NCBI GenBank assembly: GCA_917880885.1
Contig: OU862928.1
Coordinates: 41,404,962 to 41,468,961 of the forward strand
Origin: Limnephilus marmoratus
Lineage: Eukaryota > Arthropoda > Insecta > Trichoptera > Limnephilidae
Reading direction: 5' to 3'
DNA length: 64,000 nucleotides
The notes below the pieces were generated by a model. That model saw only the letters and a list, made by a program, of their open reading frames with translations, searched no databases and had not been told where the DNA came from. Below, in pieces: positions 33,231 to 44,080 of this stretch; position 1 is the stretch's first letter; each line of letters opens with the position of its first letter. Both the position numbers and the translations under genes were made by a program.

Positions 33231-34077
33231 CTTTTTTTACATTAGCTCCGACGACCTCCGTAGTCCAGTGGCTAAGACTCTTGACTCACATTCCGGAGGT
33301 CGCGGGTTCGAACCCGGCATGCGCAAATAAATTTTATTTGATTAATTTGTGTTATTTCACAATTAATTCATTTAAAATAATATTTAGTATATTTGCGGCA
33401 TGTTCCAGAGTGGAAGATACTATTAGTATCGCCCTGGTGTAAGACCACCATTCAGAATTGAAACGTTGCTTGAAAATGGCTTTAGCCGTGTTTAGTGACC
33501 AGATCTGAATAGCCAGGTACTTCCCAACCTTCCTCTTCCCCACCTCCTTCCCCTCCCCACTACCTTCAGCCTCACAACATACCCCAATTGGGGATGCCAT
33601 AGTCTCACTGGCTCCAGACGGGAGCAGTTGAGATTCTTGTGCGGTATTCACTGTAAAAAAAAAAAAAAAAAAGCTCCACACAGGAGGCCCTGAGGAAAAT
33701 AATTCTCTTCAGGGCCTATGTCACCTTTGGGGAGGCTGTGTGGAGGGTCTTTTTAAGAAAGGAAGGAAAGTAAGTTCTGGGAAGGAAAAGGGTATTAGAG
33801 GTGGGTAGGAATCTGAAGGTCTGTGTGTAGAGCAGTGATGGACGTATGAACCCAGAGAGTACGACTGGAGAAGTCAAAGGGACTCCCTCAACCACTTTCT
33901 CCCGATCTGGCCTGCCATGCAGCAGGCGGGATAAGCGGATAAGACCCAGACAACCCTCATACCATGGACTCGGGCACCCCAGCTAAGTCACCAAAAGTAG
34001 CGATTCACTTGGGTGACCTATGGCAGAGGTGTTGGTTATCCAACAAATGGTTCTCGGGGCGGCGGTACCCTTTACTG
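33231..34077 (-). mobile_element. Repeat A interrupted by a SINE S insertion
   Basis: The poly-T/TACATTAGCTCC end at 33231-33249 continues at 33672 with GCTCCACACAGGAGGCCCTG. The whole of repeat A follows to GGCGGCGGTACCC. The interruption is the SINE 33250-33671. Confidence 0.85.
33250..33671 (+). mobile_element. SINE S, full length with 6-bp target duplication
   Basis: The head is GACGACCTCCGTAGTCCAGT, with B-box-like GGTTCGAACCC in the head and an A tail at 33655-33671. AGCTCC flanks it (33244-33249 and 33672-33677), the first base being shared with the tail. This is the clearest copy of the family. Confidence 0.9.
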
Positions 34078-34089
34078 TTAGGTCATCGC

Positions 34090-35135
34090 ATTACATGTGT
34101 CATATATGGGTAATCTCTTAAATTAATATCTAGGATAGGTATGTGCATTTATGAGTAGTCTAAAAAATGGATATCACAAAAACTGACCAAAATAGTAATA
34201 TTTTAGGTGCAAGAAATGGAAGAAACTCCAAGAAAGCTATTTTCATAACCGTTCGTGCATTAGACACGAACGACGATAGACGCCCCTTTTCTGAAATATT
34301 TCTTTACTGAAAATTGTTGAGACCCTTAAAAACTACATAAACTATCTATACTAATGAAATATGTTGAAGAACGTCGAAAAGAATGTAAAAGAAACATGAA
34401 TAATCATATATACCACAATTTTCAAGTACATTACTTCAATTTTTGCCTGCAGTTGATATACCGTCACTAATTTAATTTGGGCCTAAACCTCGCTGGGCCC
34501 CGAGAGATAAAGCCAGTCCACCTCTGGTCACTGGGCGATAGCGGAACCGCCCAGAACTAACTTCTAGCCAGAGTTGTGAAACTTTGACAATATGACAGAA
34601 TAGTTTTGGCCCTAGTTCGCATGAGCCAGGGGGGGGGGGGGGGGAGAGGTGCTGTTACCTTAATTGAATTGGTCTTGTTTATTTGCTTATTTTTGGACTA
34701 ACCTACGAGAATATAATTTGTAGGTATATTTTCTTTTATATGCGACAAGTATTACAACAAACTTCCGTCTGAGGTTAAGTTCCGTTAGACGAGTTGAAAA
34801 ATAAATTATGTGAAATTTCCTCGATAGAAAAAATCGCAAAGTAATAGCAAGGCTGATATTTTCGTGAAGTTTTGCTTTCTGCTCGGAAAAATTGTCACAG
34901 AAACTCTTAACATGTTAAAAACACTTTTGGGGTTTGTATCAGGTATCTTCCGAAATAAACATTTAAACTTTACCCTGGCACATTTAAATGCGGTTTGTCT
35001 TCACGACCGATATGCCTGGACTGAGAGCGATTACAGGTAGAGGAGCGATTACAGATAGAAAGGGTCAATCGCATCTACCTGCTATGCAATTATGCTACAA
35101 CCAAAGGGGTACTATCCAACAAATAAAGCGCTTAT
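34090..35135. other. Unassigned stretch with a repeat G fragment and G16 run
   Basis: A G homopolymer of 16 lies at 34629-34644. Repeat G (CCTCGATAGAAAAAATCGCA) is at 34755-34840. The rest is not recognised. Confidence 0.45.
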
Positions 35136-35142
35136 TTTTATT

Positions 35143-35445
35143 TTTTTGGACATGAATACCGCACAAGAGTCCCAACTGCTCCCGTTTGGAGCCAGTGAGA
35201 CTATGGTATCCCCAATTGGGGTGTGTTGTGAGGCTGAAGGTATTGGGGAGGGGAAGGAGATAGGGAAGAAGAAGGTGGGGAAGTACCTGACTATTATATA
35301 CAGATCTGGTTACCAAACACGGCTAAAATCATTTCAAGCAACGTTTCAATTCTGGATGGTGGTCATACACCAGGGCGATACTGAGAGTATCTTCCACTCT
35401 GGAACGTGCCGCAAATATACAAATATATATATATTATTTTAAATG
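35143..35445 (-). mobile_element. SINE S, 5'-truncated copy
   Basis: It starts from the tail side (TACCGCACAAGAGTCCCAAC) and ends before the tRNA-like head near CGCAAATATAC. Its short frames are not genes. Confidence 0.8.
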
Positions 35446-35454
35446 GATAAAGGG

Positions 35455-36240
35455 GGCTTATTTTAATTAATTCTGATAAACGCATGACTAAAATTTCAAA
35501 TGTTTCTAAACGAATCCCCCCGAAAGTTATTCATACATCGTTTAGAAAAATAAAATCCGGTGCTTACCGCTAAATTTATAGTTGAAAAATGTTTTGTAAA
35601 ATTTTCAAACCATTTTCCGTAAAATATTTGGATGATAAGGTACTGTTTCTATTAATCTTAAATATAAAATAACTTATGTAAAGATATACCAGACTGTTGT
35701 AAGACCTGCAATAATGTATGGCTCCGAATGCTGGACTATGTACAACTCCTACTCTAGGCAACTCGAAACAGCAGAAATGCGAATGCTTGAATGTCGGCAG
35801 GAGTATCACTAAAAGATAAGATCAAAAGTTCACGCATTCGTGGTAGCCTGGGTGTCACAGACATAAATAGTAAGCTGGAGGAACGACAGTTGAGATGGTA
35901 TGGACACATAAGACGGAGACCATCAGACCACACAGTGAGGCAGGCAATGTCTATGGAGCTTCATCGACAGTCATCCAGAGGAAGACCGAAGAACTCCTGG
36001 ATGACTCAATGCTCCAAAATTCTTCAGAGAAACGGCCTGGATGAAGGCGATACCCAGAACAGAAGATATTACAACCTGAGAACGAGAAGAGCCGACCCCA
36101 ACAGGCTACCTAGGCAATGAGTTGGGACAGCGCAAGGAAGAAGAAGAAGATAAAATAACTTATCTCCATGGGTATCGGTTTGAAAAAAAAAGTGTTATGT
36201 TACGAATTCGTCGGAATTAATTAAAACGTGAGCCTTCATC
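35455..36240 (+). repeat. Repeat H split by a LINE insertion
   Basis: 35455-35677 and 36150-36240 together match the uninterrupted copy at 46190-46500 (shared AAATAAAATCTGGTGCT-like and ACGAATTCG-CG-AATTAATTAAAA blocks). Confidence 0.65.
35678..36149 (+). pseudogene. RTE-like LINE C-terminal end, inserted with 14-bp target duplication
   Basis: The translation gives RPAIMYGSECWTMYNSYSRQ, then after a shift LEERQLRWYGHIRRRPSDH, HRQSSRGRPKNSWM and a stop at 36118-36120. This is the C-terminal region typical of RTE-like LINE proteins. The tail is GAAGAAGAAGAAG. ATAAAATAACTTAT occurs on both sides (35664-35677 and 36150-36163), an exact 14-bp duplication. The copy is 5'-truncated, as usual for target-primed insertion. 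Confidence 0.85.
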
Positions 36241-36276
36241 AAACTCCCATTATAAGAGTTTTATGCTGCCTTAATT

Positions 36277-36605
36277 GCCGGCCTCCGTGGTCGAGGGGTA
36301 AGACTCTCGACTCTCAATCCAAAGGTCGCGGGTTCGAACCCAGCGTGTGCAATTAAATTTTATTTGTGGTATTTCACAATCAATTAATTAAAAATAAGAT
36401 ATGTATAGTACTCGTATATTTATTGCACGTTCCAGAGTAGAAGATACTCTCAGTATTGCTCTGATGTAAGACCACTGTATTGCTTTAGCCGTGTATTGTT
36501 ACCAGATCTGAATAGTCAGGTACGTCCCCACCTTTTTCTTCGCCATCTCCTCCCCCTATCACTGCCTTTAGCCTCACAATACTCTACATGGGGAACCATA
36601 GATTT
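36277..36605 (+). mobile_element. SINE S copy, 3'-truncated
   Basis: The head GCCGGCCTCCGTGGTCGAGG with GGTTCGAACCC is the best preserved tRNA-like head in the window. The end is lost after the GGGGAACCATAG block. Confidence 0.8.
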
Positions 36606-36615
36606 TTTTTAATTA

Positions 36616-36825
36616 ACTTCAATGTCATTTGGGATTCTGTTTGGAGGGTCTTTTTGAGGAGAGGAAGGAATGAACATTGGTCTTGAAGGAACCTATTTGT
36701 TGAAAGGAGGAAACACAGAGGCCGGCAAATCGTTCCATAGCCGAGTTATTGAACTCAAGAACGAATAGAAGAAGCTACCCGTTCTCATGTGACAAATGTC
36801 AACCGTGTACATCTTGTGCAGGGTT
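36616..36825 (-). pseudogene. LINE 3' end fragment
   Basis: It is the reverse complement of the LINE C-terminus at 56840-57030 (ATTTGCCGGCCTCTGTG, ACATGAGAACGGG). It has point mutations and no hairpin tail. Confidence 0.75.
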
Positions 36826-37235
36826 CATATTTAAAAAAAAAAAAATTAAATTTACAAAGTACTATAATTATTATTAATTTTCCAACCCCTGCGTGGGAAT
36901 GTGACATACGGTATAGGGTGGAAACCTTTGCAGAATTATTGAGAATTGTTGAAATTCCAGCCTGTACCTATAACAGCAGTGGGTCGGGGCGGTATGTGGA
37001 TGGCTTATTAGGTTTATATTGACAATGTTAATAAGGAATGGTAAGGTGCTTAATTAACTGCCACCCTTAACAAGAATTATTTTTATTACGTGTTTGGCGA
37101 CGAAACAATGCGTTTGATTAAACATAATAAATCGCTAGAAATTTATGAGGAATAACATGATTTTTTAAATTACTGCAAATTTCATAATGCCTTACAAAAA
37201 AAGGCAAAATTAAAAGGCAAGACAAAACAACGTTT

Positions 37236-37545
37236 TCCGCTTACAAGAGTCTCAACTGCTCCCAACAATAAGATGCTAGTGAGACTGTTGTGAGGCTGAA
37301 GATAGTTGGTGGGGAAATACCTGATCTAGTCACCAAACATGTATAAAGCCATTCCAAGCTATGTTTTGATTCCGTATTGTGGTCTTTTAACAGGGCGATA
37401 CTGAAAGTATCTACCACTCTGGAACGTGTCGCAAATATAGTACATATTATTTCAATTGAATAACTGTGAAATAATACAAAATAATTAAATAAAATTTACT
37501 TGAGCACGTCGGTGTATGAACCCGCGATTTGTAGTAAAATATCAA
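37236..37545 (-). mobile_element. SINE S, degenerate copy
   Basis: All blocks are present but diverged. The tRNA-like head (TGTATGAACCCGCGATTTG on plus) is barely recognisable. Confidence 0.7.
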
Positions 37546-38104
37546 TTGTGGAAGCCGTCCGCGAGGAAAATCCCCACTCATCTTTGGGGGTAATGTGTGG
37601 AGGGTTTTTTTTTAGAAAAGGAAGAAGAGTAAGTTCTAGGAAGGAAATAGGTATGAGGGGTAGATAGGAATCTGGGGGTCAGTGTGTCCAACCCTTCCAT
37701 TGTGGCGAAAGGCCATGTTCCGACAGAGTCCTGCTGGAGAGATCAAAATATCTCCCTCAACCAGTCTCTTCCGATCCGTCCTGCACGCAGCAGGCGGGCA
37801 GACACATCGGCCGCCAAGACCTTGACAAACCTCACCCGATGAACCCGGGCGCCCCTGCTAAGTCACCAAATGTAGCGCACCACTTCGGGTGACCTGTGGC
37901 AGGGGTGTAGGTTATCCAATAAATGATACCCGGGGCGACGGCACCCTTACCCGCCTCCAAATTATACCATTGCTGTGCTCAGTCAATAATCTCAACACCC
38001 CATTCACCAAACGTAGCGAACCACGTATGGCAGAGGTTTTGCTTATCCAATAATATTAATGGTTTCCGGGGCTACGGTACCCACACCAGGCTCCCAAATT
38101 GTTT
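37546..38104 (-). mobile_element. Repeat A with a duplicated head
   Basis: A near full-length copy to about 37965 is followed by a second head piece (38000-38104) repeating ACCAAACGTAGCGAACCAC and the GGTACCC-TCCCAAATTG end. Confidence 0.75.
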
Positions 38105-38832
38105 AAATACAGCCAAAAGCTTCATTGAATTGCGTCACTAAATTATTCTGAATGAAATGAGTAAACGTCAATTACGAGTGTAATGATAATTGATCGAATA
38201 CCCGAATAATTGATTCATTTGCTTCCATTTTACACAAAATGTTCCGTGGAAAATGTCTCCTTTAATTGATTCCAACACTTGAATTTTAGGAAATAATATC
38301 AAACAACAAGGCAACTTTTAGCCAAGTGTAATAATAGACTTGAATTAAATATAATAGCCCATGATTGAATATAAAACTTACACAATAAGCAGATTAAAGT
38401 TGATAATTACTTTGTAATGCCTAAATTATGCAAAAAGGTTAACTTTTCGTAGAAAATCCAAGAGAAAAAGACAGAAGTACTGAAAAAATCTTGTAGTTAA
38501 TCTATATTGAGGGATACGGCTAGCTTTCTGGAGATCGCAGGTTAAAATCCCGGCGTGCGCAAGTATATTTTGTTTTTTTTTTACACAATTTAATCATTGA
38601 AAATAATTACGGTTTATTTGCGGCACGTTCCAGAGTGGAAGATAGTATCAGAATCACCTTTGTGTAAGACCACCATTCACAAGTGAAACGTTGGTTGAAA
38701 CGGCTTTAGTCATGTTTGGTGACTAGATCTGAGTAGCCAGGTATTTCACAACCTGCCTCTTTCTCATCTCCTTCCTCTCCCCACTACCTTCAGCCTCACA
38801 ACATACGCCAATTGGGGATGCCATAGTCTCAT

Positions 38833-39549
38833 GCCGGCGCCAGACATGTGTTCAAAGATGTGTTCACACATTTGAAGACTTTGCGCACACCTTTGTTCAC
38901 TTATGTGTGTCTCTGCCAGATATGTGTTCAAAGATTTGATCACTCCTTTGAGCTCACAGTTTTCAAATAGACTTCACACAACATGGTCGACGATTTGGTC
39001 GACACAGTTTGCTTCTATTATTTATGTGCGTCTAATTATTTATATTATCTAATTAATTTATCTAAATATATTTATCTAAATATATCTATCTAATTATATA
39101 TTTATCTAAATATATTTATCTAAATATATCTATCTAATTAATTCTTCGATAGAGCAAGGTATTGAAGAGTGGTGTTTAATTGAGTTCCAGGCGTCATTGA
39201 TGTTATTTCGATTTTTATGCCCTTTACGTTTCGGATCCCATATATCTGGCTCTACTTGCATCAACTCTATAAACTCGAAAACGCTCTCATTATTCCACTC
39301 CATCGTTAGTTCGTTTGGCTGTCCACGCACGACTACTCTCCACGGCGACGCTCGCGCAACTGAGCTTCGCGCAGTGTGGCAGGCATGCAAACATTTCGAC
39401 GCTGATCCCTTTGATGTGCGCTAAAGAAACCGACACGGAACGGCAAAGCGCACATATGTGCCCAAATAAGTGAACACAGTATCATTTGCCCGTGCCACAC
39501 ATGTGAACACATATTTGAACACATCTTTGAACACATGTCTGGCGCCGGC
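38833..39549 (-). mobile_element. TIR element carrying a MADF-like exon
   Basis: The ends GCCGGCGCCAGACATGTGTT and its inverse continue CAAAGATGTGTTCA, about 34 bp each. TCTCA occurs at both flanks with one extra T. The terminal regions are rich in TGTGTTCA motifs. Near 39030-39140 there is an AT-rich minisatellite (TATCTAAATATATTTATC-type units). The interior encodes the MADF-like piece on the minus strand. MADF or Myb-like partners are known from PIF/Harbinger transposons, but the target duplication here does not settle the superfamily. Confidence 0.7.
39130..39390 (-). pseudogene. MADF-domain fragment
   Basis: The minus-strand frame contains MEWNNESVFEFIELMQVEPD, then IWDPKRKGHKNRNNINDAW and SIPCSIEELIR. 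This matches the first half of the MADF DNA-binding domain (hydrophobic helix, LWDP, YKxRxxxxxAWxxI, SxEEL). The frame stops where the domain should go on, at an AT-rich minisatellite, so the second half is lost or on another exon. MADF proteins bind DNA through a Myb-like fold. The likely start is the internal Met before EWNNE. Confidence 0.65.
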
Positions 39550-39867
39550 TTCTCACCGGCTTCAGGTCGATGGGGGCAGTTGGGATTCTTGTGCGGTATT
39601 GACATAAAAAAATGCTGAATAGATAAATAACTTTATTTAGTGACCAGTTTCATTAGTTTGAAAATTTTATTTTTTTCATTTATGAAATGGCGTCTTGACT
39701 TATTTTTTTTACTTTTAATGAACATTTCAAAGATCCGTTTATCAAGTTGAAAAAAACATTGCAAGCTGAATATGTTGGCCTTGAATTTAAACAAAAAAAT
39801 TGTGTGAATTTCAGGATGCCGGAGCTCATCGTTTTCGGTTATTACTGCTTCCAAAAATATTTCATAT

Positions 39868-40108
39868 ACTTTGGTAGTCCGGGAAGGGGTGCCGGTTTGG
39901 GGAGGCCCTTTGAGATGGCCAATCTGTTCAGCGGGAGGGATGAATTCACACGTCCGTCACTCCTGGACACACTGACCCACTAGATTTCTACCCACCCATC
40001 TCCAACTTCTTCTTCTTCCTTTCCTTAAAAAAATATTCTCCATACAGGATCTACAAATATGGCATAGACCTTGAGGGAAATCATTTTCCTCAGGACCTCG
40101 TAAAAAAA
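39868..40108 (+). mobile_element. Repeat A, 5'-truncated copy
   Basis: It holds the TCACACGTCCGTCACTCCT block through the pyrimidine tract to TTTTCCTCAGGACCTCG and an A run. Confidence 0.75.
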
Positions 40109-40211
40109 TAAATGATTATTTCAAATCTTTATTGCTCAAGATAGTAATGGCCTTGGTAGGTGAAAATTGTAACATTGATTATTATTTTTAATTTATAAAC
40201 TAGTTAAATAT

Positions 40212-40690
40212 CTTTTCTCGGAAGATTTTTCAATGTAAATGAGTGTTTCAGGCTGACAATTATTGCTTATAATAATTGTTACCCTTTGTGCTATGCATAA
40301 ATTTTTTGTCTAAAACGTTAGTTTATAAATTCAAAATAATAATTAATATTTAACAAGTTAAAAGTATTTCACCAAGTCTCGACGCCACCTAGCGAGAGAT
40401 TTAGTACTAACAATACCTCCCTCACAAAAATAATGTTGGTTGTTTTCAGGTGGAAAAATTTAATAATCAGTAATAGTTGAATGAAACACCAGTATATATT
40501 GAATTATTTGGCGGGTATTAGATAAGCCGCCATAGCTCAGTGGTCAGAGCATTTGACCGGCAATCAGAAGGACACGGGTTCAAGTCCCGTTGGCGGCAAG
40601 TATCTTTTCTCGGAAGATTTTTCAATGTAAATGAGTGATTCAGGCTGACAATTATTGCTTATAATAATTGTTACCCTTTATAATTATTGT
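40212..40690 (+). repeat. 81-bp direct repeat downstream of the tRNA-like head (second SINE family)
   Basis: TCTTTTCTCGGAAGATTTTT through ATAATAATTGTTACCCTTT occurs at about 40212-40293 and at about 40602-40683 with one mismatch. It contains an ACAATTATT/AATAATTGT hairpin. Confidence 0.7.
40526..40598 (+). tRNA. tRNA-like sequence, anticodon GGC position, probably a SINE head or pseudogene
   Basis: A full cloverleaf forms: acceptor GCCGCCA/TGGCGGC (7 bp), D arm GCTC/GAGC, anticodon arm TTTGA/TCAGA with loop CCGGCAA, and T arm ACGGG/CCCGT with loop TTCAAGT. The anticodon would be GGC (Ala). However, position 33 is C rather than U, and the G3:U70 identity pair of tRNA-Ala is absent (C:G instead). 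The 81-bp sequence directly downstream also occurs alone at 40212-40293. This points to a tRNA-derived SINE rather than a working tRNA gene. Confidence 0.55.
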
Positions 40691-40994
40691 AACGTTGAGC
40701 TAGAAATACTCCACAACATCAGCAATTTAAATTTCTTTACGCCATAGCTCACCGTCGAAGAGTTCTTACTGATAAGAACAAACAAATTTTCCTCTATGTA
40801 GTAAATAATAAAATATTGCATGACCAATACTTATGACTTTTGATATATTGGCATATTCCTAGAGCAGAGCTCAGGGCCAAAGAGACCAGTTTGTTTTTCA
40901 TCATGAGTTTAAATATTTAATTGTTGGAGAAATGATATAATTTAGAGTTTATCAAAAATTATTTTCAAGGGAACATGACTGTTATATGGGGAGG

Positions 40995-41312
40995 TTAAAC
41001 TTCACGGAGCATTTTCTTGGGTTTTTTTACGCGTGGTACGTAAGTTTTCATGTGTTTGCCCAATAGTTCTACAACTTGCCGGTGCCCTTCCGCCCTGCCT
41101 CCGGTGACCCGATGCTCTCTTTTATCCCTAGTGTCTTCAGGTCTTTCCGCCCTTAATCCCAACACTTTCTTCGAGGGCCTACCGGGAAGCCGGCTTAGGG
41201 CCGCGGACACCGAGTCTCGCTTGCGACTGAACTGATGGCTCCGCTTATCCCCGACGGGACTGCCGGATGACTGTAGCTCAGCTGCTTTGGTTAAGTCAAA
41301 AAATCTCATCAT
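40995..41312 (-). CDS. Hypothetical basic protein (105 aa), doubtful
   Basis: The open frame begins with two Met codons (MMRFFDLTKAAELQSSG) and ends KTYVPRVKKPKKMLREV. It is rich in Arg, Lys and Ser and sits in a GC-richer island (41030-41290) between AT-rich flanks, which is unusual here. I recognise no domain. No splice sites or A tail help to place it. It could be a small gene, an exon or a retroelement gag piece. The antisense strand is also partly open (41050-41235), which lowers confidence. Confidence 0.25.
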   Translation of the reverse strand: MMRFFDLTKAAELQSSGSPVGDKRSHQFSRKRDSVSAALSRLPGRPSKKVLGLRAERPEDTRDKREHRVTGGRAEGHRQVVELLGKHMKTYVPRVKKPKKMLREV

Positions 41313-41691
41313 AATATGTATTTTTTTTATTCTATTAATTTTTCTCCCTACATATTAACAAACTTTTATTTCAGCTACATCAGGTGGCGGAGATGAGACG
41401 TTATACTGTGAAATAAATAACTAACATCATGTACGCACTCGCATACTGCCTGCTAACAATGTATGCCCGGACATTGGGGGTCTAGAGTCATTTTAAATAA
41501 AAAGTAACTTCTTTATAAATAAAAAAATTAGAGTCCTGACGAGTACGGTGAAGGAGGAAACCATCTGTATCCTTAGAACGCCGTGGGAAAGTGGTGGGCA
41601 ACCTCCAGTTCTACAACGATCATGTGAAGATTATTTCGACTATGCCGTTCTTCTAAAAATGTGCAAAGGTATAATTAACTAACTAACCATC

Positions 41692-42125
41692 ACGCTGTTT
41701 CTCTGCAGGGGTAGGCAGAGAGGACGGACCGCCAAACAACTTGATCTTGGCACACACTTTTTGCCTCTTTCACATTCATTCATCGTCTCATACATACTCT
41801 TCTATTATTCTGACTCTTGACATGGCCTGACTCCATATCCGATTCACTTGATCGTGCCATGTCTTCCTCGGGCGTCCGCGACTTCTTCTACCATTCACAT
41901 TTGCGTAATATATTCTCCTCATACTCCTTTCGTCGTTCATTCTCTCTACACGCCTAAACCATCTGAGAGTCCCTTTCTTAATTTTGCTCATTACGCTTAC
42001 ATCAGCCTTGCATTCTTTGCAGATCTCCATATTTCTCACACGATCATACATGGTTTTACCACACTTACGTCTACTACTTTCTCATTCCTTAGTTCCATGC
42101 CTCACTGCCATGCATCAGTGTAGGT
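41692..42125 (-). pseudogene. RTE-like LINE C-terminus and 3' end
   Basis: The minus strand reads MYDRVRNMEICKECKADVSV, KKGTLRWFRRVERMNDERSM, VNGRRSRGRPRKTWHDQVNR. The family's usual end, a Cys-containing AYPCGE-type motif, lies in shifted frame near 41700-41740. The 3' tail is a TTAG/CTAA repeat (AATTAACTAACTAACC on plus). Colinear relatives are at 26195-26487, 47043-47485 and 49655-50300. Confidence 0.8.
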
Positions 42126-42229
42126 ACCAGAATTGGATATAGGTACCAGAATTGTGGACTGCTAGTTCCGCTTTTGTGAACAGTTTTTTGTTTAGCGCCA
42201 ATGGCATTTAGTCCTTCAATAATGCAATG

Positions 42230-42420
42230 CCAATGTGCAAAGGGAATTGTACAAAACTATAAAACATTTTGTCCAGTTAAAATTTTGTCCATTTATGAAC
42301 TCACATAATCATAAAACCACAGCAAAACAAATAGATAAACTAAATGTACCAAAGTGTAGTCTTACCTTTGGACAGAGAAGCTCTAGATTTTTAGCTGTAA
42401 AGTTATACAACAAACGGTAT
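42230..42420 (+). pseudogene. Possible LINE C-terminal scrap
   Basis: TFGQRSSRFLAVKLYNKR resembles the ending seen in jockey/CR1-type LINEs (a run before the K-L-Y-N motif). Upstream and downstream are not convincing. Confidence 0.35.
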
Positions 42421-43218
42421 AAGCGTGGAACACATTTCATCTTCCAATTTCTTATTTCTTTCTCTTATATCGTTACTGTCTTCTTAGAGTTTCTCAGACG
42501 TATAACTTTTCTTCTGAATAATTCCACTACACTTCTTCGCATTCGTTCATCTCTATTATTTACGGCTGAGATTTTCGCAGACGGAACGTCTCCAACTTTG
42601 CGATATATCCTGTTCTGTCATTTCAAGATTTTCAGACGAGATGCGAGAGACATTGTTGTTTCTTACACGATGGCAGGTTGTAGGGGTGTAGGTACTTTTC
42701 GATAGTAACTTTTAAGGTATATATGGATGGCGCTAGATTAATTATTTAATGTTAAAACACTTTTGCAACACACACATTAAAATATAACGATGAATTAATT
42801 GTTTGAGCCCACACACGACTCATTCAATTTGTATTGTACCTACATTCTATTAATATTATAAAGGCGAAAGTTTGTGCGGATGTATGGATGTATGTTTGTT
42901 ACTCTTTCACTCAAAAAGTACTGAATGGAATTTAAAAATTCTTTCTGTATATATAGGTAAGCTCTGGCGTTGTGAATAAGCTCTGGCGTTATAAAATTAT
43001 TTATTATACGTTTATTGTCCAGACGAAAAGCAAAGCGTTGCTTGGTAACTATAAGGAATTATTTGACGTGCGCTGTTATTTTTTTATTTGCTTAGGTTAC
43101 TATGGAGATCCCTTTGATAGTTAAAATTATACTAATCTGTTATTAGTGTTATTAATTATCGAAAAATGAAACAATACAACTTCGTATAAACCACTTATAT
43201 AATGCGTAAATCCGACCG

Positions 43219-43245
43219 GTTTCGGAACAAACGTTCCTTCTTCAG
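43219..43245 (-). ncRNA. Hammerhead-like core, minus strand
   Basis: On the minus strand: CTGAAGA (43245-43239), stem II GGAAC / GTTCC (43237-43233 and 43228-43224), GAAAC (43223-43219). Downstream (minus) is GTGGTTTATACGAAGTTG near 43190, the block also seen after the cores at 19297 and 52936. The core has one substitution. Confidence 0.4.
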
Positions 43246-43393
43246 GGAAAGCTTATACTAATTTGATAGTTTCGAACAATGTTTTATTACGGTAGGGTGG
43301 AGCCGTTGCTAGTTATTAATGTAGAGTGGGTGGGTAGGGGAACAAATCCATGATTGGGCTATAAGATAAAATAAAAATAATATTATTAATTAT

Positions 43394-43800
43394 CCGACCG
43401 GCGTAGTCCAGCGGTAAGGTTCTTTACTCGCACACCGAAGGTCGCGGGATCGAATCCCGGCATGGCAAATAAATTTTGTTTGATTAATTTGTGTTATTTC
43501 ACAATGTATTCATTTAAAATAATATATAGTATATTTGCGGCACGTTCCAGAGTGGAAGATACTCTCAGTATCGCCCTGGTGTAAGACCACCATTCAGAAT
43601 TGAAACGTTGCTTGAAACGGCAATAGCCGTGTTTGGTGACCAGATCTGAATCGACAGGTAATTCCCCACCTTACTCTTCCCTATCTCCTTCCCCTCCCCA
43701 CTACCTTCAGCCTCACAACATACCCCAATTGGGGATACCATAGTCTCACTGGCTTCAGACGGGAGCAGTTGGGACTCTTGTGCGGTATTCATATAAAAAA
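43394..43800 (+). mobile_element. SINE S, full length
   Basis: It runs from CCGACCGGCGTAGTCCAGCG through the B-box-like GGGATCGAATCCCGG to TGTGCGGTATTCATATAAAAAA. It is well preserved, so probably younger than most copies here. Confidence 0.85.
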
Positions 43801-44080
43801 TACTATTATTATAAATGCTACACTGCGTGTGTTTGATTGTTACGCTATGTTTAATAGGTGGCACGCGAGCTGTTTGAAAAATGAATGTAACGGGTAAGGA
43901 GGGGCGGTGAGGGGGGAGAGGAGGATGGCGGGGGGGAGGGGAAAGGTAGGGAGGGGGGAAAGAGGGAGGTGGGGGGGGGGGTGTTGAGGGGGAGAGTGGT
44001 GCCGGGATAAGGAAGGTAGAGGAGGCGGAGTGGGAACCCCCTAATACTATGCGAGTGAAGCCGGGGCAAAAACTAGTCAA

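Larger units (their letters stand above)
38512..39606 (+). mobile_element. SINE S split by a 717-bp TIR element
   Basis: The SINE body 38512-38831 resumes at 39551-39606 with TCTCACCGGCTTCAGG, GGGATTCTTGTGCGGTATT and an A run. The inserted element occupies 38833-39549. Confidence 0.8.
42848..44080 (+). mobile_element. Repeat E (Helitron-like) split by another repeat and a SINE
   Basis: 42848-43138 starts TCTATTAATATTATAAAGGC. 43805-44080 starts TATTATAAATGCTACACTGC, carries a long G/A-rich tract (43900-44030) and ends GCAAAAACTAGT. The uninterrupted copy is 51327-51935. The start TC and end CTAG before T resemble Helitron termini. No Rep/Helicase coding is present. The gap holds 43141-43390 and the SINE 43394-43800. 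Confidence 0.55.

Noticed and set aside
40526..40598. Functional tRNA-Ala gene
   Set aside because: It lacks U33 and the G3:U70 identity pair, and its downstream sequence is a dispersed repeat.
42235..42705. 156-codon plus-strand frame
   Set aside because: Only a short part (about 42270-42420) resembles a LINE end. The rest is AT-rich without homology.
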